Assembly (NCBI GenBank): GCA_010279815.1
Contig: QEOQ01000092.1
Location: 739,801-803,800 of the forward strand
Origin: Brachionus plicatilis
Taxonomy: Eukaryota; Rotifera; Eurotatoria; Ploima; Brachionidae
Length of the DNA stretch: 64,000 nt
Direction: 5' to 3'
Below, piece by piece: positions 34,387 through 47,000 of the stretch (the first letter of the stretch is position 1; each line of letters starts with the position of its first letter). Below the pieces are notes generated by a model. The model saw only the letters and a list, made by a program, of their open reading frames with translations, searched no databases and had not been told where the DNA came from. A program made the position numbers and the translations under genes.

Positions 34387-35414
34387 TCAAAGCTGTTCGT
34401 TTATCATTTCATATTCTTTTTTGAAAAAGCCAGTGGTTTCTTTACATTTATCATCATCTATTGAATTAAAGTCACCAAATTCATCAAACAAACTATTTCT
34501 TTTGGAAGCCTCAATTAAACTTTCAATAAGATCTTTGTTCATTTCGACTTCGCGTTTAATAGATAGAATTAAATCAATTTCTTCTTTCTTAAAACGATTT
34601 CTTTGCAAATGAGAAAAACAAGTTCTATATTGATTAGGTATAAAAATATTCTAATCAATCATTGCTTGTACTCTCGCTTCGGGGGGGGGGGACAACATAA
34701 GGTTTTTGGTATGAATTGCTTTTGAAACTTACAATACAAAGCTTATGAGAGCTATAAGATTTTGGTAAATCGACTAAAATAAATTCAGATCTGTTTGTAC
34801 CATTTTGTCTACTTTGACATTTTGATTTGAATATTCAATTTCTACATTTTGATTTGTTTCAGTCATAGGAGTAATGATAATCTCATTTTGAATAGTTGTC
34901 ACATCATTAATTATATATAAAACAGGATGATTTTGGAGGGCCTGGTTTTCGAAAGCAATTAAGGTTTCTTGTGTTCTTTTACCCTTTCGATTGCAAAAAA
35001 CACAAATAAAATCACTTAACTCTATTTCGATTTCAGGTTTAAATCAATTTGCCGTTTAAAGAACCTCAATACTTTGAATGGAAAAAAAATAATTTTTTCG
35101 GAGGCCGGTATTGTAAATTCAAATACAAATTGAACAAAAATTCTTCCTTTTTGATGAATTAAGAATCAAAGTTAGTAAATTAAACTTAAAAAAATACTGC
35201 AACAAAGTGCAACTTACTTTATTTCACCTTTTTTTTAAAAAATACTTTTTTTCTGTGTTTAAATAAGACTTTGATTTTAACTTTGATTTTAATTCATCTA
35301 AAAAGGAAGAATATTTGTACAATTTGTATTTGAATTTCACAATACCTCGAGGTCTTACAATCGTTTTCCACATTTTGGATATTTAGCATTGTTTTGGTTC
35401 GAACTGTCTGACAT
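34387..35414 (-). pseudogene. Remnant of a Cys-containing (zinc-finger-like) gene, interrupted by a MITE
   Basis: Three minus-strand pieces look coding. An ATG exon 35414-35359 (MSDSSNQNNAKYPKCGKR) ends in a good GTAAGA donor. A middle frame around 35040-34795 has FICVFCNRKGKRTQE and ends VDKMVQTDLNLF-stop. A last frame at about 34665-34387 has TCFSHLQRNRF, then an acidic helix and a stop. CxxC followed by CxxH suggests a zinc finger. I could not join the pieces in one open phase; a MITE (35099-35354) and an 11-G run interrupt. Might be a transposon gene or a decayed host gene. Confidence 0.35.
35099..35354. mobile_element. 256-bp MITE
   Basis: The left end GTATTGTAAATTCAAATACA (about 35106) and the right end, inverted GTATTGTGAAATTCAAATAC, pair for about 55 bp; both run on through a TTCTTCCTTTTT block and ATGAATTAA. 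Interior A+T-rich without a frame. Confidence 0.85.
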
Positions 35415-37118
35415 TTTTAAGCACGGTTTTTATATTTTCAGTTTTATTTTCGAAAAAAAATAAAAGAAGTTCAAATAATTTTCAATTATTGTAAGTCATG
35501 TGATCATTGATTCAATTTTTTAAAATGTTTTATTTGCACTTTTTATATTAGAATATGCTTTTTTGACATTTAAAGAAATAATAATGAAGAAATTTTTTTT
35601 TGTCAAAAACCTCTCACTGAGCTAACTTTTTATCCCATTTATTAAAATATCAAAAGATAATTTGAAAAAATTGAGTATTGTCTGAGAAAATTGGGGGCGG
35701 AGTTAACATACAAATGTAACAGTATCCTTTAAAATTAAAATTTAGACAAAATTAAAAATCTTTACTATGTTATGCTTTTTGAAATTTGCAACTATTTTTT
35801 TTTATTAAGCTAAAAAGTGAAGAGTGAAGATGATAAGACTGATTCGGTTACTTTGGTTAAATCAAAATCTAATGATTTGCAACAAAATGACCAGGATAGC
35901 GATGCTGAGTCAAGTTTTGGTGAACTTCTGTTCACATTCTCCGCAAGACCCAAAAAAAAAGCTTTTGAATTATTTCCAAAACTTAGCTGGTCTATTTGTG
36001 GAGAAGTTGTGTCGTGCAGAGTTTGTCTTAACAATTATTCTTTAGTTTTCTTTTTGATTTCTAAATATGTTGTTAATAGTTTATTTAATATTTCAAAAGA
36101 AATAAAGGCTTTGAGTAATGAAACTCCTTTCGCCATTGGTATTTAAAATTTTAAAAAAGTGTCCATATAAAAAGTTGTGTTGAATTAATTAAATTAATAA
36201 AATGACATTAGAAGTTGAAAAAGGAATAGATCTGGATCTGGATAGATCAATATGAAATAGATCTGGAGAGCATGGAAATATATATAGACTTGGTAATTGG
36301 GTGAAACAAATCAATCTTATTTAATCTTTTTTTTAAGTATGAAAAATAATATTTTTAACCAATTTTCAGTTTCCCGAGAGCAAAATTTGTTATGTTAAAT
36401 GAATTATTTAAGTTATATGTGAAAACTTAGTACAAAATTTATAAATTTTTCAATTTTCAAAAGTTAAAAATTAACTTTTGAACATATATTAAAATTTTAA
36501 ATTATAATATGTGAAGTTCATTTGATCCATTTGATCATAATATACGCTTCAATATTTTATTGCCCCCTCCGTACCTCCCCAGCTTTGAAATTTTAAAATA
36601 TATTTTACAGATACTTAATTTAACAATTGAGGTTTTTTGACATTGAAATGTTGTCTTCTTTAGGAAATTTTTTTTTAAAAAAATATATTTATATATGCAT
36701 GAATGTTTAGTTTATAATAAATAATAATTATTCACGGGTTTAAATTCTAGTTTTTTAAAGTGGTGGGGAATAACTCAGTGTAGTGTTAATTTGCTTCGTA
36801 GAACCAAATTTAAAGGAGACTGTGAATTTTTATATTTAGAGATTTACAATAACGCTAACCTATTATATTGAATACATCTATTAAGGTTGTTTATTTGTGG
36901 AGAAATAGTGTTTATTTCCGCGAAAACAATTACCGGTTTATTTCTTTGAAACGCTATGCTACAGGTTCGACAAAACGAATCCTTCTTTGTTGAGGTGAAA
37001 ACACTGATGAGATTTGAGCATTTGATCCATTTGATCATAATTTTTTTAAATTATAAATACTATAATTTGCTTCAAAACAATCATTAAAATACTGAAAAGT
37101 GTTTTTTAAATATAGTGG
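35355..37118. other. Intergenic stretch, no supported gene
   Basis: Contains the right copy of the 33245 repeat, and a short direct repeat CATTTGATCCATTTGATCAT at about 36519 and 37020. The plus frame 35817-36146 overlaps the repeat and is not supported. The extreme left of the stretch holds the first exon of the remnant gene above. Confidence 0.4.
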
Positions 37119-37709
37119 AGGGCATTAGAACGTTTCATAGCAAGAAAAATCATAGCAAAGTGAAATTTTTGATAGCAAGGTTAATTTTTTCATAGCAAGG
37201 TAAATCTCATAGCAAGCAAACAATTTAATTAAGTTTATTAGAAATCAATTAGAAATAAAAAAGGAAATGATTTTTGATTTTTATTATTATTATTTTTTTT
37301 TGAAAAAGCACAACCGGATGATGAAAAAAAACTAATCCAGACTTGTTTATAAGTCATAGTTTTAAGTATAAGTCACAAAAATTAAAGTCATGACTTGGAC
37401 TTTAATTTAATTAATTAATTTTAGTGTCTTATCTTCAAAATTTAAATTTAAATTCTCAATTTATTGACACAATTATACTCTATTGTACAACTTACATACG
37501 CTTAGTAAATGTCTACTAAAAAATTCTCATATTCTATCGGTAAATAGAAAAAAAAACTTGCAATGTAATCTTGTTGCAATGAAACAGGTACCTGCAATGA
37601 AAGATAATTAGCTGCTATGAAATAAATAGTGATGCAATGAAAAAAATAGTGATGCGATGAATTTTGTCTTTCAATGAAAAATAACTTGCTATGAAACGTT
37701 ACAGAGCCT
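37119..37709. mobile_element. TIR element with CATAGCAAG/CTTGCTATG repeats
   Basis: Left GCATTAGAACGTTTCATAGC and right (inverted) CTCTGTAACGTTTCATAGCA form TIRs. Left subterminal copies of CATAGCAAG occur several times; the right side has CAATGAAA/GCAATGA variants. No coding frame. Target duplication not resolved. Confidence 0.65.
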
Positions 37710-39179
37710 AGTGGAGAACCCTTCTATATTCGGACCAAAGTTGAAATATATCTAGAATTTTTGTTTGTTAATTATTTATTTTTATTTCAAAAAAAAAATC
37801 CTGCTTGAAGAGTGGATTTTTTCCGATCTTATTAAAAAAGTTTAGACAATTTTTATTCCAATTTTTTTATTAAATTGCTTAAATTTTATCAGTATTAATT
37901 TATTAATTTATCAGTTTAAATAATAATCTTTCTAAAGTGCTTGAGAATTTAATATTGATTTCTTGCTAATATTTTATAATGTTAAAATATTTCTTCAACT
38001 TTCTTGTTTGTTATTTCTTTCTTTAGTTAAGCTTACCACACTAATGACTTTTTTAAGAGATGTGCTTCCAAAGTTGTTCCGATATAAACCTTTGATTATT
38101 TAATTTTTTTTTCTTTTTTTTAGAAACAAATTAAAATAAGTTAATTAAGTTGAGGTCACGAGAGAATGGAATAATTAAGCAATAAATTAATGGTTAATAG
38201 AATATGGACAGTTATTTGATAAGAGAACTTTAAAGGGTACCATTTGGAGTAGGCAAGTTTTTTGCATTTTCATGAAGAGTATCTAGAATAAATTTGGTAA
38301 GCAATTGACAATTTGAGAGGTGAAAAGAAATTATTGAGTTGTTCTAAGAGCGTTTCTTTGCGTTTACTCAATAAATATAATATCAATCTAATTTATATTA
38401 CCCTTAATATTGTGCGCTTTTTAATAAAAAATTTTTAAAAAATTAATCAAATTAAATTCGCACTTTTTTTAATTAATTAACTACTAAGCAATAGATTAAT
38501 TTTAAATAATTCGACAATAAAACACAGAAACTCCTCCCAACCTCGTATACAAATCTTATAACATGGCGAAGATTTTAACTCCAATACAACCATTAAAAAA
38601 CTGAAAAATATTTTTTAAATATAGTTGTGAATAAAATTTATAATATTACTGAATAATTTTTGAAGACTTGACTTCTTTTTTTTTTAACTTTCGTAGACTT
38701 ACAGTGTTTTACCTTAAAACAGAGAACGGGTACTACTACATCATTTTACGTAATTTTACATCAATAAATGTAACATTACATAAAATAATCATCAAATTTA
38801 GAATGTATTTAAATGTTAGCTTACGTAAAATGATGTAATATTACGTAAAATCACGTCATTTCAAGTAAAATACAACAATTTAATATTTGAATTGACCGTC
38901 TTTAGCGTTATAAAAAGCCATAAATCTTTTTGTTTATCAGACTCCATCAAATTGTGTCTGAACAATATAAAGTCTACGATCTTTAAAAATCTCCTTAAAA
39001 ACCTTATCAGGTCTTCCTGATTGAAGATTTGGTTTATTTCTTTTTGGTTCTCTGTTCACGATTAAGCATACTTTGAAGAATCTTCTTTTCTGATATTTTT
39101 TTTTTTTTCTATTATGGTATCTTTAATTTTTTACTTCTCCTTAATGGAGGTTAATTATAAATATAAAAAATAAATCTTT
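37710..39179. other. Intergenic stretch with a small palindromic repeat
   Basis: At 38735-38870 ACATCATTTTACGTAATTTT faces its inverse AAAATGATGTAATATTACGT about 80 bp away, a MITE-like hairpin. A minus-strand QSGRPDKVFKEIFKD near 39000-39060 recalls a Tc1 N-terminus but is too weak to call. No gene otherwise. Confidence 0.4.
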
Positions 39180-39372
39180 TTGGCATAGATTCAATCAATT
39201 TGTGTACGTAATTAGTCGGAATCTTTAACTACTCTTTGTGTAAAACCTTTTTTAAATGCTCAATAGAGTTTACTTACTGTCTACCAATCTGGCATTCATG
39301 TATGACCATAAGTTCTCAATTGAGTTGAGACCTGGTGAATGGGCACACCATGGCAGAACCTCAATTTTTTGA
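39180..39372 (-). pseudogene. Tc1/mariner transposase relic
   Basis: Minus-strand WCAHSPGLNSIENLWSYMNA matches the DDE/D signature of Tc1-like transposases (W-P-x-x-S-P-D-L-N-P-I-E-x-L-W), with Gly and Ser at two normally conserved positions. After a stop and frame change, YVHKLIESMPKRF matches the C-terminal S-M/V-P-x-R region. Clearly dead. Confidence 0.8.
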
Positions 39373-39579
39373 TTTTTTTATCTTTTGCACTCATTTTTTT
39401 TCAATTAATTTCTAAATTTTTGCAACATACTGTACAATGTAATTTTTTTTTAATTATTATTATAGACTTTTTAAAAACTGAGCACACCCATGATCATTAT
39501 TAATTGGGTACATAAAAATAATATATGAGTAAATAAAAATTAATTAAAAGAGCAATATTAAAATAAAATTGTGCATATA

Positions 39580-40366
39580 CAGTACTGACACGGCAAGTGG
39601 AATTTACGTAAAATTACGTAAATTTTCGTAAATTTAACTTATTTTACTTTGGCCAAAAAATGGCCGAATTTTTGTAAATTTTGGTAAATTTTCACTCAAA
39701 AAAAAAATTTCAGAGATTCTATTGCTTTTTTTGATAAAAAGAAAATTAGCGAAAATTTACGTAAATTTACGTAAATTTTGACTTTTTTTTTTGTAAAAAA
39801 TGGTAAAATTTTGTAAATTAATTTTATTTAATGAAAAAATGCTTTTTAAAGACATTTTTTGACCTAGCAGTTTGTAATATTTCTTACATTTTTCATTCAT
39901 TGGTCAAATATTAATACATATTTCTTTAATTTTCCTTAAATCCAAGTTTTATTGGTAATTGATATAGTGTTAGACAAAAATGGCGGATGATCGGATTGCT
40001 AGTTTATTAGAAAAATTAAAAATTTCATAATTTTCTTTCAAAAGTTTTTTTTTACCATATTTTGCCTTTTTTTACATGAATTTACGCAAAAATTAGTAAA
40101 AAAAAGTTATAAAAAGTAACTTTTGGTAAAATATAATCAAATAAATAGAATCTGCTTTTTACAAATTTATTAGAATATAATAAAAAATTTGAGCATTTTT
40201 TTGCTCAAATTTTTTATTATATCCTAATAAAATTTTTTATTATAATAAAATTTTTTATTTTTTTTTTATTATATTCTAATAAAAAAAAATGAGCATTTTT
40301 TTGCATTTTCATTTTTACCAATTTTTACGAAAAATTACCAGAAATCCACTTGTCAAATCGGCACTG
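39580..40366. mobile_element. 787-bp MITE with CAGT ends and TA duplication
   Basis: Ends CAGTACTGACACGGCAAGTG and inverted CAGTGCCGATTTGACAAGTG, flanked by TA (39578-39579 and 40367-40368). Both subterminal regions are full of TTTACGTAAATTT-like motifs; the interior has an imperfect TTTTTTATTATA palindrome. Non-coding. Confidence 0.85.
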
Positions 40367-41003
40367 TAGATATATATATTCCTTCAAATAAACGTTTTAT
40401 TTTCCAAAAATCAAGCAGCTTTTTTTGCTTTGTTTTTTAAAATAAATGAGATTTGCGGTAATTTTACGTAAATACTTGTAAATTTGGTTAATCTTCAATT
40501 TTTACTATGGCAATTTTTCCAGTATTTACTTTTTGAGGTTCCAACCCACTCCTAATAAAGAAGGAAATAAACCAAACGACAGTGCTTTAATTAATTCGAA
40601 AAGAAATAAGAAAAGCAATGAATAAATTTAGCTTAGATTGACAGAAATAAACATATCACTCGAACATAACTTCATGATGCATCTTAGATTGTAACATTAA
40701 AATAAATTTGATTTTCTAATAAATATTTTTAATTCTTGGACCAAAAAAATTATTTGTAAAACTTTTTTTTTAAATTGAAATAAAATTAAACTGGTACAAT
40801 ACGGTGTTTAAAAAAGTTCAAAAATTGAAAATAATTATATCAAAAATTTATTTAAAATATTCAAAAATTTTTTTAGAATTGTTACTATATTGATAAAAAT
40901 CCTGCTAAATATTAATACAAAATATTCTAAAAACTCATTGAATTTAAATTGGTAAAACAAAATTAAAAAATGAAATTAAAAATGCTTAATTAGTCGATTT
41001 GAT

Positions 41004-44000
41004 TTACGATACTGGCAGTAAAAGGTTTATTGAATCACCCGATTTTTCAAATTTAATAGCTTTTCCATTTTTTCTAATCATTATAGATTTAGACTTGTTC
41101 TCAACTAAACATCTTGGTATCTTGAGAACGTTCACTGACAACTTTTCGCAATCACTTAAATAATTTTTTAAAAAAAAAAAAAAAAAATTTTTAAATTTCT
41201 ACTTTATTTGTGCTCTGTAAATGTTCGATAATAACTCAGGTACTTTATCGATTGCTGGGTCCGATGACTGCAAATAAAAGACTAAATCACTTCCGAAATT
41301 GGCAATGCTAAGTACAACCAATTGAAATTCTGGATCATCAGTTATTGTTGCCGATCTAATGTCTGTGACCAAAATAGGATCTTTTTTAGCCTTGAATTTA
41401 TCATCTGGACTAAGTCGATACATGTACCTGTCCGTAATGACAACTGCTCTTGATTGGCACTTAATGTGTCTATTCATCTTTTTTTAAAACATTTAAAAAA
41501 AAATCAAATTTTATTTTAAAAAAATTACCTTATGAATAAAAGAAGAGAACACAACTTTTCCAAATTTGTCACGCTCTTTTAACTCTGCTATTGAATTTTG
41601 ATAGCTGATCGCTTTTAAATTTTCTTTGGCCTAAACAAAAATTTCTAGAAATTATCTTAAAATTTTTTTTTTACATCAGCTAAATAGTCGCCCTTCCACT
41701 TTTGTGCTTGATTACTTGAAATTGGTCTGTTTTTGATCAACTCATAAGAAAGAGATAGCAAATAAATTTCGGATCTAATATGAGGTGGATACGGCTTAAG
41801 AATCATGTAACTTCGCCATCTGATGTAAACTTTCTTGATTGTTTGATCAACTTTTTTCAGTGAATTTTGACACTGCGGCCATTTGATCGACTTACCATAG
41901 TCTTTTTTTGATTTTACATTTCTAAAAATACAAAACAAATATTTGTATTTTTATTTTTTTCTAAATTTTTTTCACAATTTACCCATAAACTTTGCTTAGA
42001 TTATTTATGTAATTTCTGTATTTATATTTTTTATAGTATTGGCAAATTTTGCTTGCTGCTTTTAATCGAGCAAAATATTTTCTAGCAAGAGCACCTCGCC
42101 AAAACTTAAAAAATATTTTTTTTTAATTTACTTATTTCAAGGCATTGTGAAATTTCATGCAAAACTTCCAATACAAAAAGAAAAAAATCTTTTAACTTTT
42201 ATTCTAATTATCTAAAACTTGTTCTGCAGATTAAAGAACTGTGGCAATTAATTGTATTTTATTTCGACTATAGGAGTAAAGTCCAAATTTAACCTTTTTT
42301 TTTAGAGCTAGATAATACCCTAAATATGGGATATTTTTCAAATATAAAGCCAAAATTTTTTTTTAAGAAATTTGAGTTTAAACTCTAGCTAACAAAAATT
42401 AAATGTAATAATTTAAAAAGCTTATTAAGAAAACAATTGAATTAGATGCTTTAATTGGTTTTAAACTTTTGAATAATGATCAAGAATGTGGATCAAGATC
42501 AAAAAGTGGTGAAAAAACTTTTAAATATGTTTATTCAAGATTATCTAACAAATTCATTGTTGATAAATTGGTATTAAAGTTTAGTACATTTAAACTGTCA
42601 ATGTTTAACAATATTAACTTGATTTATGACAAATCAATTAAGTCTTTTGATAATTTAAATTTGAATTTTAAAAGTTATTTTTTTTGAATATTTTTTTTTT
42701 TTTTTTTGTTTTTTTTTTATATCAAACATTTTGATATATTGTATTTTAATGAATTCATATTTTAATTGAAATAAATGAAGAGTTAATCAGTCTATTCAAT
42801 AGATAAGGGCACTAGCCTGTTGATTAACCTTGAAACTTAAAAACTTAAAGAAATGTTTAATTTTATTCCGTGTGATAATTTCTCCATTTTCATCACATGG
42901 AATCTTTTTCCTTCCCTTTTCTTTGGACTTGTTTCACTATTTTTATGACATTGTGTAATTAAGTACTAAAAGCAAAACACAAAATATAAAAAAAGTTCTG
43001 AAGGACCAAAAAATGCTCTGTAAATTAAAGTTACTGATAATCCGTTGTACCATCAATTTACTGATTCTGCAAAACTCTCCAATAATTCTGTAAAATTCAG
43101 AAAATGGTGATTTTGAGATACAATATTTTTTTAAACGTCCATCTCAACTTTAAGTTGTGGTTACAGAGGATGTACCAGTTGCTACAATTTACAAAACATA
43201 TTTAATATTACAATTAATTTTTGTTAGCTAGTGTTTAAACTCAAATTTAATAAAAAAAATTTCAAATTTTACCTTTAATCTTACAAAAAATTCTCTTAGA
43301 GAAAGGTTCAAAAATAGAAAAAAGCCTAAATTTGACTTATTTCCTATTTCGAAATTAACTCTATTATTATTTTAATTTTTTATTTTTTTTATGAGAGTAA
43401 AGACAATTTTTTTGTTAGAGTTAAAGTTAAAATTTGGTCAATTTTTGGAAAATATCCCATATTCAGGGTATTTTCTAGCTAATTAAATTTTAATTATTTT
43501 AATTTAAATTTTGCAGACTTTTACAGTAGGGGAAACAAAAGTTGTTTCACTTTGTTTCATCTGTAGAACAAGTTTTAGTCTATTAGAATAAAAGTTATAG
43601 GATTTTTTTTTCTATTGCAAGTTTTTTATGAAATTTCACAATGCCAATTTTTAATAAAATATTACTTTTTGTAAAAAAATCACAATTTTTGGTATTTTCT
43701 CAGCACGTTTGCTCTCAAGCTCGAAAACAGTTTTAGGAGATTTGATGAAAATTTTTGTAATTCCATTTTTTACATCATTCTCAAACTTGAGCTCTCTGAT
43801 CACTACATTTACATTGTCCTTAGAAGAGCCGTGTTTGGGATTAGGCCATGTTTTTGGCGAAATGCATTTGTATCTTTGCAGAAATTTTTCATAAGTCAGC
43901 CGATAGGCAAAACCAGCTCGGCGAACTCTGACATTCTCGATCAAGCCAAGGTAGAATACTTGAGTTTTGACCTTTTCGTAATCGAAATTCTGGGCTGATT

Positions 44001-47000
44001 TAAGCTCATTGGGTTTGATGCAGCGCACATAAAATGGATCTTTGGTGCTCAAATTTTGAACAAGTCCGATTATGGAATTTTTGAAGCGAGTGGCTACTGT
44101 AATCGGTCTTTTGGTGATTTCGTGCTGGCTTTGAGCGCCCTCGGGCCACATTTGCTTCAAATATGGGTTTTTGCTGTTGTACAAAAGCCGCTTAAAATCT
44201 TGATACAAGGAATCCTTGTTTTTGTCTATGAATCCTTTGATGCAGTATTTTACATCTCCAGCGTAATGGCTTATTCTAAACTCTGTCTTGTGTGCCAAAG
44301 TTTTATCACTTAGATTTGCCTTTTTAAAAAATTTGATTTAAGGATTTAATTTGGATTGAAAAAATATAAATGATGAATTTTGTGAAATTCAGTACAAGAA
44401 AACGGAAAAAAATTATAAAAAATCAGATTTTTTCTCTATTAATAAAAAAAAATATTATATCATTCATTTCTATTGACTTTTGAATTTAAGAATGGCTGCA
44501 TATTAAATCGATATTTATTTTGATTAAAAGTCAATTGAAAAAATGCTCTTTAATGCATCTATAATTATTAATTGTCATTATATTTAAATCACAATTATTT
44601 ATTTATTTCAATGAACGCCTTTGAGGCGATGTTAATAAGAATTTAAAAAATAAAATGTAATAAATAAGACAAAGTTTAAATGTTTTCTAAAAAATTTAAA
44701 TAAAAATTGAATAAAATATTTAATTTAAATGTTAGTTTTGTTTTTTTTTTCTCCTTTTTTAATTTCAATAATTATTATTCATTTTGTACTCTCTTTTATT
44801 TTTATTTTTTGTCTCTTTCTTCAACTTTGCAAGGAGAACCAGCATCAAATCGACTAAGGAGTCTAGAACCACATTACAACAGCGATGGAAATCCACACTC
44901 AGTTAAAGAAAAAATTTCTTTTTTTTTTTCCTCTTCCCTGTATTGATTTCCAGTGCTAAAAGGCCCATTTATATTACATAAAACTGAAAAGTTTTCAAGT
45001 ATTTTTTAATTTAACTTTTAACTGTCAATAAAAATAATTAAAAGGGATAATTTTCAATTGATTGTATTTTGAAAAGATGAGGTCTTGGTTCACTTAATTT
45101 TACAATTGTTAACCTATTTTGAAATTTTTTAATCTTTTTTGAAAAAAGCTAAAGGTAATACACAACTATAAATAAACTGAAGGTATAAGTGTAAAAATTG
45201 ACTGTTTTTCCAAAATTTTGAGATAAATTTTTTTGTAAAAAAAAAAAGCTCAATATTTCGTACCGTTTAAAGCAAAAAAAATTTTTTCAAATTTTGGAAA
45301 TAGTCAATTTTTACAGTTTCCTACCAAAAACCTAATTTTTTTTGGCTGTTAGTCGATTCTGGACCTTTTATAAAAGCACTGTACCAAAAAATAAATATCG
45401 AATAGAGGCAAAATTTAATAACATTTATTTTAAGTGAAGGGGAGATTGAAAACGATGATTTTGTGTGCCAAAAAGAAGAAGATAAATCATTGAGTAAATC
45501 AACTGATGATTGTTATTAAACAATCTTCGTGAAAATTGGATACTAACAATGATACAAGTAACACTAGTTTGGAGGAAACTGTTTCTAGTTCTCATAAATA
45601 TTAATTAAATTATTTATTTATTAAAAATTTTTAAAATCATTGTACCATATAAATTTATTTAATTTTTAACCCAGCTAAAGCTCAATCAAATTAAAATTTA
45701 AAAAAAAATTAATTAATAAAAACTTCGATTGTTTATTTTTCTATCAGTCCCGAGCATTAAACATATCATCAAACAATTTGTTCATAGAATTTCTTTTTTT
45801 GTAGAATAATTACAGTACTGCTGCGCAATGATGATTTTAGGTGAATTTCCGCAAATTAACGATAATTGACGAATATTTAAGTAAAAAAAAATAGTTTTGT
45901 TAATTAACGTTTATTAACGCAATTATAAGATAATTCCCGTACTTTTACTGTAAATGTTTATTTTATTTTATATTTCGTTTAATTTTTTTTGGGATTAGAC
46001 CAATCTCCATATTTTCAATTTCTATTTTGATTACCTTTTTTTGAATATTTAAATTTTAATGAGGAATAGTATTTTATAAAACTCTTTTAAAGGCAAATTG
46101 AAGTTTGAGATCAAATTTTAAGATCAAAAAGATAATTTAAAATTTTAAAACTTAATTAATCTAATGCTTTTGATAATTTTGAAAAATAAATACTAAACAT
46201 TACTAGAAATGTTATGTCTAATAAGAGTTCAGTATCAAATAAGCAACAAAATCATTGATCTCTTAATTTTTTAATAAAAACATAAATAATTTAAAAAATT
46301 CACGTAAAATCATCATGGTGTAGCAGGACTGTATTTCAAAGAATCATTTTTATAGAATTACTATCTAATAGATTCATTTTCATAGAAGTTTTTAAGAGAT
46401 TAAATATAGAGAAATAATTCAAAAAAATAGAGAATATATAGAGAAATAATTCAAAAAAATACATGATTTTTTATCAGGATGATAATCTCTCTTAATTTTC
46501 ATTGACAAAAAATTGAAAAAATATTTAAAATTTTCCTTTAATATACAAAAAACAAAAATTTTAATTGAAAAAAATAATTTTAAGAGTTTTTAAAATGTAA
46601 ATACATTTAAAATTTGTTCGTTAAAAAATAATTTAATTAATTTAATCTTTAAATTTTTCGATTAATTAATACATCATCTAAAAAATTAGTAAAGTAAAAG
46701 AAATAAATTTTTTATTGTGATAATTATTTAAATAATTGATTTCCTAATTATGTTTTAACTGATAAATTTTTTTTTAATTAATGATGTTACTTGACTTTGT
46801 TAAATATGTTAAATGATATTTAGCTAAATTTTTTGATAACTAATGTTTTTTAAGGACAACCAATACTTTTAATTTACAAGTAGAACATTAAATTGGCTTT
46901 TATTTTATTTTTAGTATATTTTTATTATTATTGATATTTATTTCAGCAAACACCACATGGTCAATTATAAAATAAGTTTAAAAATAAAAAAAATTGACCA

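Larger units (their letters stand above)
33245..35951. repeat. Inverted repeat pair enclosing a 2.7-kb stretch
   Basis: GGGTCTTGTGGAGAATGTGA (from 33245, running on through a GTGAACAGAAGTTCAC palindrome) recurs inverted at about 35919-35951. Either the TIRs of one large element or two copies of a short repeat in opposite orientation. The left copy continues into several more GTGAAC/GTTCAC half-palindromes up to about 33400. Confidence 0.6.

Noticed and set aside
35817..36146. 109-codon plus-strand frame with an acidic start
   Set aside because: Its centre is the right copy of the 33245 inverted repeat, whose other copy gives a similar FGELLFTFS peptide by chance; no family recognised.
36844..37038. 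64-codon minus-strand frame with Cys residues
   Set aside because: No motif, no splice sites, next to short direct repeats.
39000..39070. QSGRPDKVFKEIF as a Tc1 transposase N-terminal HTH
   Set aside because: It lies downstream, not upstream, of the DDE relic on the same strand and shows too little of the motif.
42469..42687. 72-codon frame as a gene inside MYO1D intron 5
   Set aside because: Lies in the core of a TIR element, lacks recognisable domains, and ends in a poly(T) run.
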